Source: Rachycentron canadum
Taxonomy: Eukaryota; Chordata; Actinopteri; Carangiformes; Rachycentridae
Assembly: GCA_038496675.1 (NCBI GenBank)
Contig: CM076651.1
Coordinates: 17,939,746-18,003,745 of the forward strand
Reading direction: 5' to 3'
DNA: 64,000 nt
Shown one piece after another: positions 37,706 through 49,254 of the stretch. The translations under genes were made by a program, and so were the position numbers. Position 1 is the stretch's first letter, and every line of letters starts with the position of its first letter. The notes beneath the pieces were generated by a model that had not been told where the DNA came from, made no database searches, and was given only the letters and a program-made list of their open reading frames with translations.

Positions 37706-38172
37706 ACTGTAAGTGGAGCTACAGACAGAATCTTCTGAAACTGACAGACAATCCCAACTTTCAACCAAGCTAATGGGTGAGCAGCTCCTTCTGCAGCTGT
37801 GACTTAATCACTTTCCTTTCCTTGTTTTGTCCACTGATGTGCAGAACACAGGGGAGATCCAGAGTCACTGTTGGTCTCTATGGAAGAAACACACGTCTGA
37901 AGCACCAACACTGATTTTCATGAAGAGGATTCAGATTAAACCGAACGTAGCATCAGGACTCTCACAACCATCTTTGCAATGCAGAGCAATCACCTGGTTA
38001 TTTTCGATGCTGTAATGTCATTAATGCTAACGTTAGCCACCTAGCAAGATGCTAGCCTAGGTTCCACGAACAACACAGCCTTTCAGGGTAAGGCTGTTAT
38101 TTTTTTTTAACTTTACTGAGCAACAAATTAAACGCAGACGCTTTTGCACTGACTGTGGCGAGCTGTACTTAC

Positions 38173-38285
38173 GGGTAGCCTTGTGTAGAGAGGTCAGCCT
38201 GTTCACTGCCGCTGTGCCCCTGAGCTGTTTATGTTTCAACCGGGAGAATACATACTGTATGTCCGGTCAGAGCTTTTCAGAATAA
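38173..38285 (-). other. Probable 5'-UTR exon of HTH copy 1
   Basis: On the minus strand this segment resembles 50525-50640 (shared core, plus-strand reading: GGTCAGCCTGT followed by GCCGCT) and ends in the same splice donor GTAAGTAC. The donor survives although flanking bases differ, which suggests it is used. The acceptor upstream of the HTH reading frame was not fixed. Confidence 0.45.
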
Positions 38286-38611
38286 AAGCGTCGTGACCAG
38301 CACATTTCATTTTTCATTTTAATTTTTTTCAAAATTTTATTCTCATTAACATATACTTATAAACAGCCCAATAACATCTACAACAGCATAGTAATTATTG
38401 TAACACCTTTGATGAAACCATACATAGATTTTGAGTGGCTTTTGACTGGCATCTAAAGATTTGATAGAAACAGTAGTGACAGAAAATGATGAGGTGAGAT
38501 TAATTAAGTGTATTTATCCTCATTAAAATATACTCTTATATACATGATTTAATAAAATTAAAATGGTACTAATGTGCACCATGACATGAAATTGAATCCT
38601 GCATGTAGTTA

Positions 38612-38890
38612 GCTGGAACTGAGGGCCTGCGAGACTTTTTGTTTGATGAAGGGGTTAAAGAAACTGTGCAGGAATCTTCACACTAACAGAAAGGATGAGA
38701 AGATATCTGAGCTGATTCTCAGGCCAGGGATTTCCCACAGTAAAAAGACCACAGTGAAGTTACCAGAAGCTTTAGAAAAGAATTTCCAGAGAGGTGAAAT
38801 CACTGAGAACAATGGTCCCCTTTGATTGAACATCTGTGCTGAGAATGTTAAGATTAAAACAGAAAAAGGGTCAGAATAGGGGTTTTTTTG
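38612..38890 (+). pseudogene. Duplicated 3' end of il17rb
   Basis: About 280 bases closely match the end of the last il17rb exon and the start of its 3' UTR (35385-35660). The frame is open for 60 codons from 38643 (KLCRNLHTNRKDEKISELIL) to TGA at 38825 and differs by substitutions and one in-frame codon loss (DEKK to DEK). Upstream an in-frame TAG ends it at 38609, and no SEFIR first half, TM or ectodomain is present. It is therefore a terminal fragment, not a second receptor. Confidence 0.85.
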
Positions 38891-38899
38891 TGAATAAGC

Positions 38900-38900
<1 letters not shown>

Positions 38901-38940
<40 letters not shown>

Positions 38941-39290
38941 NNNNNNNNNNNNNNNNNNNNNNNNNNNNNNNNNNNNNNNNNNNNNNNNNNNNNNNNNNNN
39001 NNNNNNNNNNNNNNNNNNNNNNNNNNNNNNNNNNNNNNNNNNNNNNNNNNNNNNNNNNNNNNNNNNNNNNNNNNNNNNNNNNNNNNNNNNNNNNNNNNNN
39101 NNNNNNNNNNNNNNNNNNNNNNNNNNNNNNNNNNNNNNNNNNNNNNNNNNNNNNNNNNNNNNNNNNNNNNNNNNNNNNNNNNNNNNNNNNNNNNNNNNNN
39201 NNNNNNNNNNNNNNNNNNNNNNNNNNNNNNNNNNNNNNNNNNNNNNNNNNNNNNNNNNNNNNNNNNNNNNNNNNNNNNNNNNNNNNNNNN

Positions 39291-39335
<45 letters not shown>
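38901..39335. repeat. (TA)n microsatellite containing a 350-N assembly gap
   Basis: TA runs at 38901-38940 and 39291-39335 flank Ns at 38941-39290. The gap probably marks an unresolved longer TA tract; its true length is unknown. Reading frames drawn through the Ns are meaningless. Confidence 0.95.
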
Positions 39336-39504
39336 TGAATAATGAGATTTTAAATTCTGACTCACAAATCAAATTCTACGACAATTTTTAGGACAGTTTG
39401 TCTCATGTTTCGACATTTCAGCCAAAGTGGGTGGCACACAGCTCTTAAAACACTGGAGAAGAAGAGTTTGTACAACTTTTCATTCCTCAGCCAAGTGGGG
39501 GAAA

Positions 39505-39696
39505 CCGATTTGGACCAATAAGAATCGCAGATTTATACCATGTGACCAAACACGGAAGTAAAACCTGCAACTGCAGCAACGTTTCATTGTAGCGGGGGGC
39601 TCTCGCTTGTGGTGTTTTTTTGAGCCGCTTACCAAGCCCAAGAAAATCTAGTCTGATTGTTTCCGAGCGTTTGGGCGACTGGTTTAAAAGGTGACC
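39505..39696 (+). promoter_or_regulatory. actr8 promoter / 5' UTR
   Basis: Upstream of the actr8 ATG are a CCAAT box at 39515-39519 and an ETS-type CGGAAGT at 39553-39559, followed by a GC-richer leader. There is no clear TATA box. This fits a housekeeping promoter; the start site itself is not determined. Confidence 0.5.
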
Positions 39697-40614
39697 ATGA
39701 CTCAGGCTGAGAAAGAGCAGGACAACGGGAAGGAGAAGGAAAAGGAGCGAGAGAAGGAGAAAGACAAGGAGCAGCAGCGCGGGGTGAAAAGACCCATCGC
39801 TCCTCCGGCCATCCCAGAGCCCCTGCAGGAGGTGAGCTGGACAGTTTGGTGTGTCACTGTTGTCTGGCGCTTCTATTTATATGTTACGGACGAATTTATT
39901 TTCTAAATATTTATAAATCAGCATATTTAGCCTTCGCGGCTACAAACATCCTTCTGGACAACAAAGCGTTTAGTGTCTGTTTTTTTTTTTTTTTTACTGG
40001 GGTCAAATTTAGTGTGTTATTTTCATTGTAGGTTAAACTGTCTATTGTTCCTTTGGTTTATGATACTCTCTGCAAAATATTAAAGGTCCCGCAAAAGCCT
40101 ATTTCAAGTTACAGTAGGCCTAAAGTGATGTTTTCACCGGATTAAAAAACTTTCGAGGACTTGAGTTGACCTTTTTTACATGATGTGGCTGGTTTTTGAT
40201 ATTTTTCATCCATTAACCAGAAAGTGTTCAATTGCCTCATCATTTCAAATCCACATATAACTAAACAAAACAAAACAGAACAGAACAAAATAATCTCTCA
40301 AGCATCCCTTCCTTTCCATTTTGGCCAATAGCATTGGAGTAGAAGCCTCCCCCTAAGTTTGATGGTCAATGTCAAGCATACAATAATAAATATCCAATAA
40401 TATTAATGCATGCCCTGACCTCTACCCGGTAACAACACCATTAGGGTTTCAGAAACAAGTGCAAGTCTTCCAGGGGAGTGTATACTGTTGTAACAGGATA
40501 TTAATGTCTATAGTTTTAGAATGAAGCGTAAGACAGAAAATAGGTGTCCATTAACTGTTGGCTATGCAGTGCACCTGTTTTGCATGCCATGGTGAGGTTT
40601 GTTTCGAACCTCTT

Positions 40615-40664
<50 letters not shown>

Positions 40665-42372
40665 GTTTTCATCTTTTACAGCAAATACAGAGCAATTTTG
40701 TAGTTGTCATCCACCCTGGTTCAAGGACACTCCGTATTGGCCGAGCAACCGACACTCTTCCAGTGACGGTCCCGCATGTGATCGCACGCAGACACAAGCA
40801 GAGTGGACAGCCCAGATACGAAGACGCCTGGCTGCTGAGAGAAGGTCTCAATGTAAGTCAGTTGTCACCAGATGCAGCCACAATAAAGTCATTTTGTCTT
40901 TGTCTTATTCCACGGTTCAAATTAATTTCACACCTGTCTCATTTTTCATTCACTCTCATCCCCACCCCATGCTGTCTGTCAGAAACCAGAGAGTAAAGAG
41001 CAGAGGCAGAATGGACTTAAAATGGTCGACCAGGCAATCTGGTCCAAGAAGATGTCAAATGGCGTGCGACGGACTCCTGTGTCGGCTGAACAGGTGTGTG
41101 TATTGTGATGGGAACAGCAAGTGAGAGAATAGTTGCACATACATACAGAACTAATCCTGAAATATTAATACCAGCTAAGTGACTCCATTCTGTGCTCATG
41201 GGAGAGAGAAATGACAGAAATGTGAAGCACTTTGAACAACATTTCTTGTATGAAAGGTGCTGCAGTGAATAAGAAAGGAATATGTGTAATATTGGTATAT
41301 GTGGTATATGCCCTCATTCACGGAAATGTATCGATTCATTTAATATATCTCTGTGTATGTGTGTAGGCCAGAGCCTATAATTGTCAGATCCGCCCAGCAG
41401 TACTAGACTCCAGCTCCAGGGTGAAGTGGGCCAACACAGCTCACCATCCCCCTCATATGGTGGGAGAAGAGGTCAGTGCATACATCTGAAAGAGTTTCTT
41501 TTTCCATTCATGTAAATGAAATAAAATAATTTAACCCCGTCACTCTTCCATCCTGGCAACATGCAGGCCCTTTATGTGAATCCTTCCGACTGTTACAACA
41601 TCCATTGGCCTGTAGTCAGAGGTCAGCTCAATGTGCGCCCAGGTCCTGGAGGCTCACTGACTGCCGTCCTGGCTGACCTTGAGACGATCTGGAGCCATGT
41701 CATTCAAAAGCATCTTGAGATCCCCCTCAAAGATTTAAAGGTAGAGGAAACCTCTTCACCTCCTCGTATCACTTGAAGGCCAGGTTGAAATAAGATTGAA
41801 GATGTTGATACTAGAAAACAAGACGGACTTATAACAATAGTTTTATTCACTTCCATTATTTAGTACTGTATGTGAAAGGTCACTCAGTGTGATCAACTAA
41901 AAGGCACAAAAATTAGGTACTTGATGTAAAAAATGTGTATGAATAACAAAAATCAATGTACATAAAATCTCTAGCATTGGCTATGAGTGCATCTGCAGGA
42001 AGGGGCATCCTGCAAAGAAAGTATTAAAAAAATATAAGGGTCCTCAACACACTGAGAAGTAAACAAAAAAATATTGAACAAGAAAAAAGAAAAAGATTAT
42101 TTATATGCTATATATATCTCAGAAATGAGACAAAAGTATGCTGCTAGTGAAAATACTCTCACATTGACGCTTCACTTTTGCTCTGGTTGCCAGTATTACA
42201 GATGCGTCCTGTTGGTCCCTGACATCTATAACAGGCAACATATCAAAGAAGTTGTCAACATGCTCCTGCTTAATATGGGCTTCTCAGGTATTACACATAC
42301 ACACAAACACACAGCACGATACACTTACTCATAAGCATCTCATCCCTCTTTTTCACTTGCCCTCGTGTCCTG

Positions 42373-42408
<36 letters not shown>

Positions 42409-44536
42409 GTATGTTCATAGCCATCATTGTGCACCAGGAGTCAGTGTGTGCTACGTTTGGCAGTGGGCTAAGCAGTGCTTGTGTCGTGGATGTGGGCGAT
42501 CAGAAGACTAGTCTCTGCTGTGTAGAGGATGGAGTCTCCCACCGGAATTCGAGGTTGGACTGTGAACCACTTTTTATTTTTAATTTATATCAATAAAAAA
42601 ATGCAAAGATATTAGATGCCATTTTATACATGAACCCTAGTTCAGTACATAACAGTAACGCTAGATAACAATAGTGAGTGTTTGATAAATATAATGACTG
42701 TTTCTGGTAGATTTGTGTTAACATTTTGCATCTAAATTACACTGAAAGTTCAATCTGTTTTTTGGGCTCTGCAGGTTGAGTTTAGCGTACGGTGGCTCAG
42801 ACGTGACCCGCACTTTCTTCTGGCTCCTGCAGAGAGCGGGGTTTCCCTACAGAGACTGTCAGCTGTCCAGCAGACTTGACTGTCAGCTACTGCAACACCT
42901 AAAAGAGACCTTCTGCCATCTAGACCAAGTGTGTTTTTTGTTAGGAAAGTGGGGTCTTTGCTAACGTCTTTGTTGGGGAACCTTGGCTTTATAAGTTTAA
43001 TCTGCAGTCATTAATATTGATTTCAAAATGTGTCTTTTCTCTGCTTGTCTTCAACAGGACATATCGGGACTACAAGATCATGAATTCCAGACACGTTTCC
43101 CAGAAGCCCCAGCCCTCCTCTACCAGGTTCGACTTGGGGATGAAAAATTGCAGGTACATACTTTAAATGGTTGGTGCTGAAATGCTGTTTACATTATTTT
43201 GTCTCTTTTTTGTGGACAGATATTTTTCATCTGTTGGTGTGTTTTCCGTCTCATCCTTTATGGTTTTGGGCTTGTGTGTGTGTGTGTGTGTGTGCATGAG
43301 TTAGGCACCCATGGGACTTTTCTATCCAACCACATTTGGCATCGTAGGTCAGAAAATGACATCACTCCAATACCGTTCCCAAGGTGACTCAGAGGATCCT
43401 CATGATGAACACTACCTGCTGGCCACACAGAGCAAACAGGACCAGGTAACACACGCATACAGTTATACAGTACATCTCACACTTTGAATTTTCTTCTTCG
43501 GATAGATGCTCTTTTATGCTTATTGTCCCATTATTTTTATTTTATTGTATTTCTTTTTCAATAGTCCTCCAAATCTGCTGCAGACCGGAAGGCTATGTCC
43601 AGACCAGGCGGCGCTTTGGATGGTGAGATGAGCAGTCAGGGAGGGATTGGAGAACTCTCTGACCTGCCGAGGGGCTGTGGTAGCGGTGGCAGTGGAGGAG
43701 GGATGCAGGGGGAGATGGAGCTTGGGCCTGCACCAGGAGAGTGCTTGATGGGGGCTGGAGAGGTCGACGAGCCCCTCTCTGCTCACCTGTCCAGGAAGAC
43801 TGCAATCATGAGCCAGTTTGAGAGCAAAGCACTGGGCTTGGATAAGGCCATCCTGCATAGCATTGACTGCTGCGGTAAGGAAAGAGGGTGATGTGAAGAA
43901 AGGGCTAAATGGTAATACAACTGTACACTATAAAATGTATTACCATGTATCTCTTTAGTACAAGAAGTCAAATTTAAAGAATTAGCGTCGATGTCTCTCA
44001 ATGCTCAGGACAGCTTGTTTTTTTTTTTTGTTTACAGCATCAGACGAAACTAAACGAAAGATGTACAGCTCCATCCTGGTTGTGGGAGGGGGGCTCATGT
44101 TTCACGGTGCTCAGGAGTTTCTGCTGCATCGCATAATCAACAAGATGCCGCCCTCCTTCAGGAGGCTGGTAGACAATGTGGAAGTTATCACACGGCCAAA
44201 GGTAACTTGGAATTTGTTATGCAGACTCTTACAGTAAGATATAGATTTGCAAACTGGACAGAGTAGCATAGTGTTCAGTGGCCCTTGTTTTCAAATATGT
44301 GCTGCTGTTCATATGCCCTGGGGAGAGGGGTAGAATAATACTATACCACAACCCCTCTAATACACTGCACATTGATGTGCATGTTTTTTTAGGACATGGA
44401 CCCTCGCCTGATATCATGGAAGGGGGGAGCGGTGCTGGCCTGTCTGGACACCACCCAAGAAATGTGGATCCACCAGAGGGAGTGGCAGCGTTTTGGTGTC
44501 CGAATGCTCCGTGAAAGAGCTGCCTTCGTCTGGTGA
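39697..44536 (+). CDS. actr8: Actin-related protein 8 (INO80 complex subunit), 13 exons
   Basis: Nuclear actin-fold subunit of the INO80 chromatin remodeller. Exons: 39697-39831, 40682-40852, 40983-41093, 41367-41471, 41567-41740, 42194-42287, 42421-42553, 42775-42928, 43058-43153, 43305-43445, 43565-43874, 44038-44201, 44393-44536. All phases join to 643 residues (human 624). ATG at 39697 opens MTQAEKEQD, as in human, then a Lys/Glu-rich N-terminus. Conserved blocks include VIHPGSRTLRIGRATD, LYVNPSDCYNIHWP, VDVGDQKTSLCCVEDG, HLKETFCHLDQDISGLQDHE, ILVVGGGLMFHGAQEF and the C-terminus ERAAFVW. Exon 11 (43565-43874) holds a Gly-rich insert less conserved than the rest. ARP8 binds nucleosomes and actin within INO80. 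Poly-A signal at 44878. Confidence 0.98.
39832..40681 (+). other. actr8 intron 1
   Basis: Non-coding, with an AT microsatellite at about 40619-40662 ending only some 20 bases before the exon 2 acceptor, in place of much of the usual polypyrimidine tract. No other feature. Confidence 0.8.
40619..40662. repeat. (AT)n microsatellite
   Basis: About 44 bases of AT immediately upstream of actr8 exon 2. Confidence 0.95.
42374..42410. repeat. (GT)n microsatellite
   Basis: GT run just before the acceptor of actr8 exon 7 at 42421. Confidence 0.95.
43273..43294. repeat. (GT)n microsatellite
   Basis: GT run 10 bases before the acceptor of actr8 exon 10 at 43305, a second case of a GT tract in the acceptor region of this gene. 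Confidence 0.95.
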
Positions 44537-44877
44537 AGGGTGAAACCAAATTAATTTTGACTGAAAACTCCTTTGCAAACAAAACCTTCTTGTGCAAGAA
44601 GGGACAGACACCAGATAATATGGAGTTGATCATATATATATGGAAAAGGAAGTAAGAATTAGCTCTAAAATTAAACAACCGGAGAAACTTGGCAGCTGAA
44701 AATGATAACACTTGAACTTGAAGGCAAGTGTTTTGCCTGAAGTAAAAGTTAAAGTGTAACATTTTTGGGGGGTTATTGTTATGTAACATTTGAATGCCCT
44801 TTAATATGAGAGGGGTTTACTTGTTACTATTTTGTAAATTTTATTGACCTATGTTTATGAAAGTTTAGAGCTCTGTA

Positions 44878-44883
44878 AATAAA
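44878..44883 (+). terminator. actr8 poly-A signal
   Basis: AATAAA 342 bases after the actr8 stop codon, the only canonical plus-strand hexamer I noted before the facing selenok 3' end. Confidence 0.75.
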
Positions 44884-45266
44884 CCTGTCACACTTGGACT
44901 TTCTTGGAATTATGAGTGTATTGAATTTGTTCAAGTTGTCTACAGTACAACCCAAAGCTCTCCTCACAAACCCAGTAACTCAGTGTTCTTAAGTCTAACA
45001 CACACTATAATGCAGATGAGTTTAACGCATAACAAATGCTTTGCTATTATTCACATTATTCTTAGGCACTAAGTCACCCACTTCTTAGAGTTAATATTGT
45101 ATAATGCCTTCACATTATCAGTACTTTAGTACAGAGTCTAAAGTATGCCATCTCATTTTTGTCAGTATTGTTCGGCTCCAGGTAGAGGCAGAGGCAGGTC
45201 TTCAGCAAGAGTGATGATAATGGGTCAAGATAAACTCAGTAATAACATGTTAGAACAGTGCACATT

Positions 45267-45272
45267 TTTATT
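45267..45272 (-). terminator. selenok poly-A signal
   Basis: Minus-strand AATAAA (TTTATT on plus) about 310 bases after the selenok stop and past the SECIS candidate, so the SECIS is inside the 3' UTR. It is less than 400 bases from the actr8 signal. Confidence 0.7.
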
Positions 45273-45439
45273 TAAACAGAAGGATATAAAACTGACAAAC
45301 TAAATGAACAATTCCTTGGAGGGATTACCATAACTGAATGACAATGGCACATCTCTGGGAGACTATTGAGGATGGGCAGAAGCAGGAAAAGAGGAGGAAA
45401 GGCTGGCTGCTGTATCAGCCATTCTGGCCCCTACATGTA

Positions 45440-45535
45440 GGAATTCCCAGAAGGGCGTCAAGAAACTGCTTGTGGCAATGGCAGCCAATGTAGAGGGGCT
45501 TTAGCACTGTGACGTCACCGTCTTTCTTCAGGTTC
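45440..45535 (-). promoter_or_regulatory. SECIS element candidate, selenok 3' UTR
   Basis: Minus-strand reading: a GTGA at 45518-45515, 12 bases, AAA at 45502-45500 for the apical loop, and a TGA at 45460-45458 on the 3' arm. The spacing fits the SECIS pattern (ATGA, about 11-12 bases, AA, 3' GA). The 5' core reads GTGA instead of ATGA, and the stem I can draw has mismatches, so the exact fold is uncertain. A SECIS is required somewhere in this UTR for Sec insertion. Confidence 0.5.
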
Positions 45536-45585
45536 TCAGCAGACGGACAGGCCAAGCCCCATGCCTACACTGAATGTGTAGGCAT

Positions 45586-47339
45586 TTACCTAAAGAGAAG
45601 TGGGGGTTACATAATGTAAAATAATGCTGTATTGACATCATGCTCAAATAACTTAGACAATTAAGAAACAATTTACAAACGTTTACATTCTTAATTACTT
45701 ACTTTTTTCAGACAGATATTAGACTAAATCACTTTGTGATAAAGGCTGCAGAAATAATTGGTAAGCGATACCAAAGGGTATCACATGACTACTGCTTAAA
45801 GAGAAAGGAAAAAATTATTTCCCACCTTCCTCATCCTCCTCCACCCATTGGTGGAGCATTGGGACCTGCATTGTGGTTTATTCTTCCCATCCGCCTTCTG
45901 CCACCAGGGGGACCTGGAGGACTTCAAAAGCAAGCAATTGAAAAGAAATATGAGCAAGACCGATAGTCTAAAATGAGGCCTCAGATGTCTTCATATGTGT
46001 ATTCAAAAATCCAACTCTCTAAGGAAAAGACATTACAAAAAGCTGTTTACGGTATATGCGGCATTTTTTTTACCCTTTCAGTTAAATACGATATCCCATT
46101 TTCAAGAAAATCCTCAGCTAGTCTCAAACTATGTGACAAGTACAGAGGAAGGACTTTGCCCCAGGGACCTACCCTCTGCCATCAGTGAAGTGTGATGAAC
46201 CGTAGTTTCCGTCCTTTGTCAAATCTGGGTGAACCAACGTCCTAAAACTGGTAGACAAAGAAAAAGAGAATGGACGACAGTGTTATGTGGTGTCAAAACA
46301 CCTCATTAGCAAATGTCACCACGCTGATGCACTAAATCAAGTTGGTGAACGTAAAAAATGTTTTACTAAACATCAGCATGTCGGCATTAACATTTAGCTC
46401 AGCACACTCCTGTATCTCAAAGTCACTGATGGGACTACAGACTTGAGTCTTTAAGTTTCTAACTATTCCACAACTTTCCATCAGTTTTACAAGTAACAAA
46501 CAAAGATGATGGAAATCCAATGATCATCACTTACAGGTGATGAGAGAATACAGCTGAGTTACAGCAACCTTTTAAAACCTGACAGTTACAGATACTTAAT
46601 GAACATCAGAAAAACGCCTATTTCTTAATACTTTTAAACATGCAATGCACACGTAAATCATATAGTTTAAATTGTCACACATCTGTTGTAGTCCATTGGG
46701 TGAGACTCGATGTTTGAGGGGCTGACAGACTTACAACAGGCTGATAAACTCCACTGCTCCCCAGAAGAGATCGACCAGTAAAGACAGTCGCCACGGTGAC
46801 TGGGTCCTGCTGTCCAGGACCTGACCTGAGAGAGAAATGGGAGGATGAGACAGCAGAGATCGGTTAGTAGACGGCAGCAGATTGTGGTGTTAGTATAATT
46901 AACCAAGAATGTGTGTACACGTTCCTACTTGGTTTATGGGTTAATAGATTAACCCATTATACTTATATTAAACTGGCATTCAGTGCACACAGGCCAACAA
47001 GCAAGAGTAAACACACCAGGTTAACACATACACACACACATTGTTGAACAGTGTTAGTTGCAGTATTCAATGTGCTGATATTATCTGACGAGGAAACATT
47101 CCTCTATGCAACCTCACAGAAGACTCACTCAATGCTACGCACATCCAGCCTTGCTAGGCTAGCTACCAAGCTAGTCTGCTAAGTAAAACTGTCTAGTGTC
47201 TCTACACATTCCTATTGAAGTGACATTGTTTTAACAGAAAATGTTCGAGTATTTCTACAAGACGACTAAATACTCATAGCTAATACGAGAAAGCAGTAGA
47301 AAACAAGAGAAACCACTCACCGTTGGACACGTACACCAT
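45586..47339 (-). CDS. selenok: Selenoprotein K
   Basis: Small ER-membrane selenoprotein involved in ER-associated degradation and calcium handling through p97/VCP and DHHC6. Exons on minus: 47339-47321, 46825-46735, 46241-46173, 45921-45826, 45589-45586; phases join to 92 residues. It starts MVYVSNGQVLDSRTQSPWRL, then a TM segment (LLVDLFWGAVEFISLL), a Gly/Pro/Arg-rich tail (GRGPPGPPGGRRRMGRINH) and ends GGGUGR. The Sec codon is TGA at 45833-45831 and the true stop TAA is at 45588-45586, split off in the last exon. Exon 4 needs the acceptor after CTTTTGAAG at 45922; the tempting AG at 45914 would break the frame. A standard gene caller would stop at the TGA. Confidence 0.96.
45831..45833 (-). 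other. selenok: Selenocysteine codon (TGA) of selenok
   Basis: In-frame TGA in the context GGA TGA GGA AG|GTGGG, third residue from the C-terminus, exactly as in other SELENOK proteins (GUGR end). It lies 5 bases before the last exon junction. Confidence 0.95.
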
Positions 47340-47440
47340 CTTGAAGACGGTAACAGCAGTTTCTGTTTACCAACGGTCTTACTTCCTGGTCTGTCATTGT
47401 CGCGTCATTGTTGCGCATGCGCAGCCGATGTGGATGAAAA
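47340..47440 (-). promoter_or_regulatory. selenok promoter with NRF1 palindrome
   Basis: TGCGCATGCGCA at 47412-47423 is a perfect NRF1 palindrome, about 75 bases from the start codon. An ETS-type ACTTCCTG lies near 47390. The start context on minus, CAAGATGGTG, fits a YY1 site overlapping the ATG. There is no TATA box. The 5' UTR is short. Confidence 0.6.
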
Positions 47441-49254
47441 TAATACCGTAAATATATGGTTAAACCGATTCCCTTTGCATGTAGTGAAACAAACGACTTC
47501 TCTCACAATTATGCCACAATTTTGTTAATATTACACAGAATGACAAAATGATAGAGATCATTATCTAGAAATAATTCATACCCATTCGCATTTGATTAGC
47601 TAAAACAAATGACTAATGGCTGTCTAATAGAAAGATCCTTGCAATAAATCCACCATTCATCAAGGTTTAAAGTGGAATTTTTGTTAAAATCGTTTTAGAT
47701 AACCTTTATGTTTATTATCTATAGGCTGTAGAGCCATTGAACAACAATGTTTCTATTCTGCTCCATCTTTGATGATATAAACAGGGTGAATAAGATATTA
47801 TAAAAGATATCAATCCCATGAATATATATGATGGATCTGAATTTGAACAGATTATGTTTGTTATGTTGACTGATAAAGTTAATGGGCATATCTGTCTTAA
47901 AACCGGTCACTTCTGCATTGACCATGGACTCATGGGGCATTTTTCAACAAAAACACAACATAATTTAAACTGCAGCTCCTTGGACCTAAAGGTTTGCTTG
48001 GAAACTGCAACAAGACTGCATTGAATGGTAATTAAAGCTGTATGATTTATTGAATGCTGATACAAACACGTGAACAACTCCTGACTTCAAGACTTCTTAA
48101 ACAAGATTAGGCAGGCTTTTGTGAAATCAATTCAACCCAACTTGTCAGAATTCGCCCTTTGAGCCTTACTATGAAAAAGATATAATTCTTGCAAATAACA
48201 AAGAGTAGGCACACAATCTGTTAGGCAACAATGATCATTATTTATAATTTGCCAGCAGATGTGGTTTGATGTACTTGGTGCTCTCAATTCTGTCATAAAA
48301 AACAACCTCTCTTGATAAAGCAAAGTATATTTTTACTTTAACAAAAGAAAGTATGGACAACATTTGAAGTTTTTAGTGTATTGCTTAAACATGCAATTAT
48401 TATATGCCCTGTCTAATGATTTGTGTACATTTTATAAAAAGGTAAACAAAAGCCATATACTGTGCTATCTGATAATTTTCTGACGGGACATTCTGAAACA
48501 AGAGTTTGGATTTTCTGTCACTTGCTTGAACTTTCAAATTCACATAAGGGCAATGTAATAGAGCTTGCCTGAAGCGGAGATTACAGGAGTAAGCAGCAGC
48601 CACCACAGTTTAGCACAATAGCATAAGAAATCTGTTGACCAAGCTGCAAAACATAGTACTTCTCTTCAAGCCTTAATATCCCCACATTATACATTTTGAA
48701 GCCACAACCAAGGTATACTAGAAGTCACATTATGGAGCTTTTCAACTGTGAACATGGGTGTGTTTATGTGGACATCAGTGCAGTATGACTTTTTAAGGCA
48801 GTGGAGGAACTAGTGTGTGTTTAAAAGCTCTTATCTGTTAATCAAATAATCAGATATGGTGAAAAACGGCCTTGTCATCTCAATACGCCATCGGTTTACA
48901 CATGAGAAACAAACACTGAATTTCGTAACTGACTGCATGTACTAAATATAGAGTTCTGCAACAACAATACAATAATTTACTGTTACCATCTGCAGATTTC
49001 ACAGATTTTGGCTACATTACAAGTCAAATCAAAGTTATAATGCTCAGAGTCCAAACCAGAAAAAATGACAAAGCTTGCAAAAAAAAAAGCCTCAATATTG
49101 CACTATAATGCATTCATGCAAAATAAATAAACCAATCAAATCATGTTATTAAAGATCCATGAGCACATTTGGGGTGAAGGCATTCTGTGGTCTTCCCCTA
49201 ACATGATCAATCTAAATGTAGTAGAAAGGCTGAAATACAACACATCACAAAGTG
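47441..49254. other. Intergenic between selenok and HTH copy 2
   Basis: AT-rich. No gene, RNA or clear repeat recognised; the longer open frames (47719-47940, 48132-48323, 48400-48606) have no family motif. Confidence 0.7.

Larger units (their letters stand above)
36770..38605. repeat. Patchwork of blocks shared with 50.9-52.0 kb
   Basis: Three non-coding blocks recur downstream: 36770-36830 with 50910-50972 (core GACAGACTGACAGGGACTCA), 36864-36958 with 51632-51748 (core AGACTAATGAAT...AAAAAG, then CTGCTGCTGCT/CTTCTGATGG), and 38470-38605 with 51870-51995 (core TTAATTAAGTGTATTT). In the left patch HTH copy 1 lies between blocks 2 and 3. In the right patch HTH copy 2 lies before block 1. Identity was judged by eye. 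Confidence 0.65.

Noticed and set aside
38836..39372. Long open frames across the N gap
   Set aside because: They consist of Ns and TA repeats (Ile-Tyr runs); no real coding content.
45914..45921. AG at 45915-45914 as the selenok exon 4 acceptor
   Set aside because: It shifts the frame and destroys the RRRMGRINH block. The AG at 45923-45922 keeps it.
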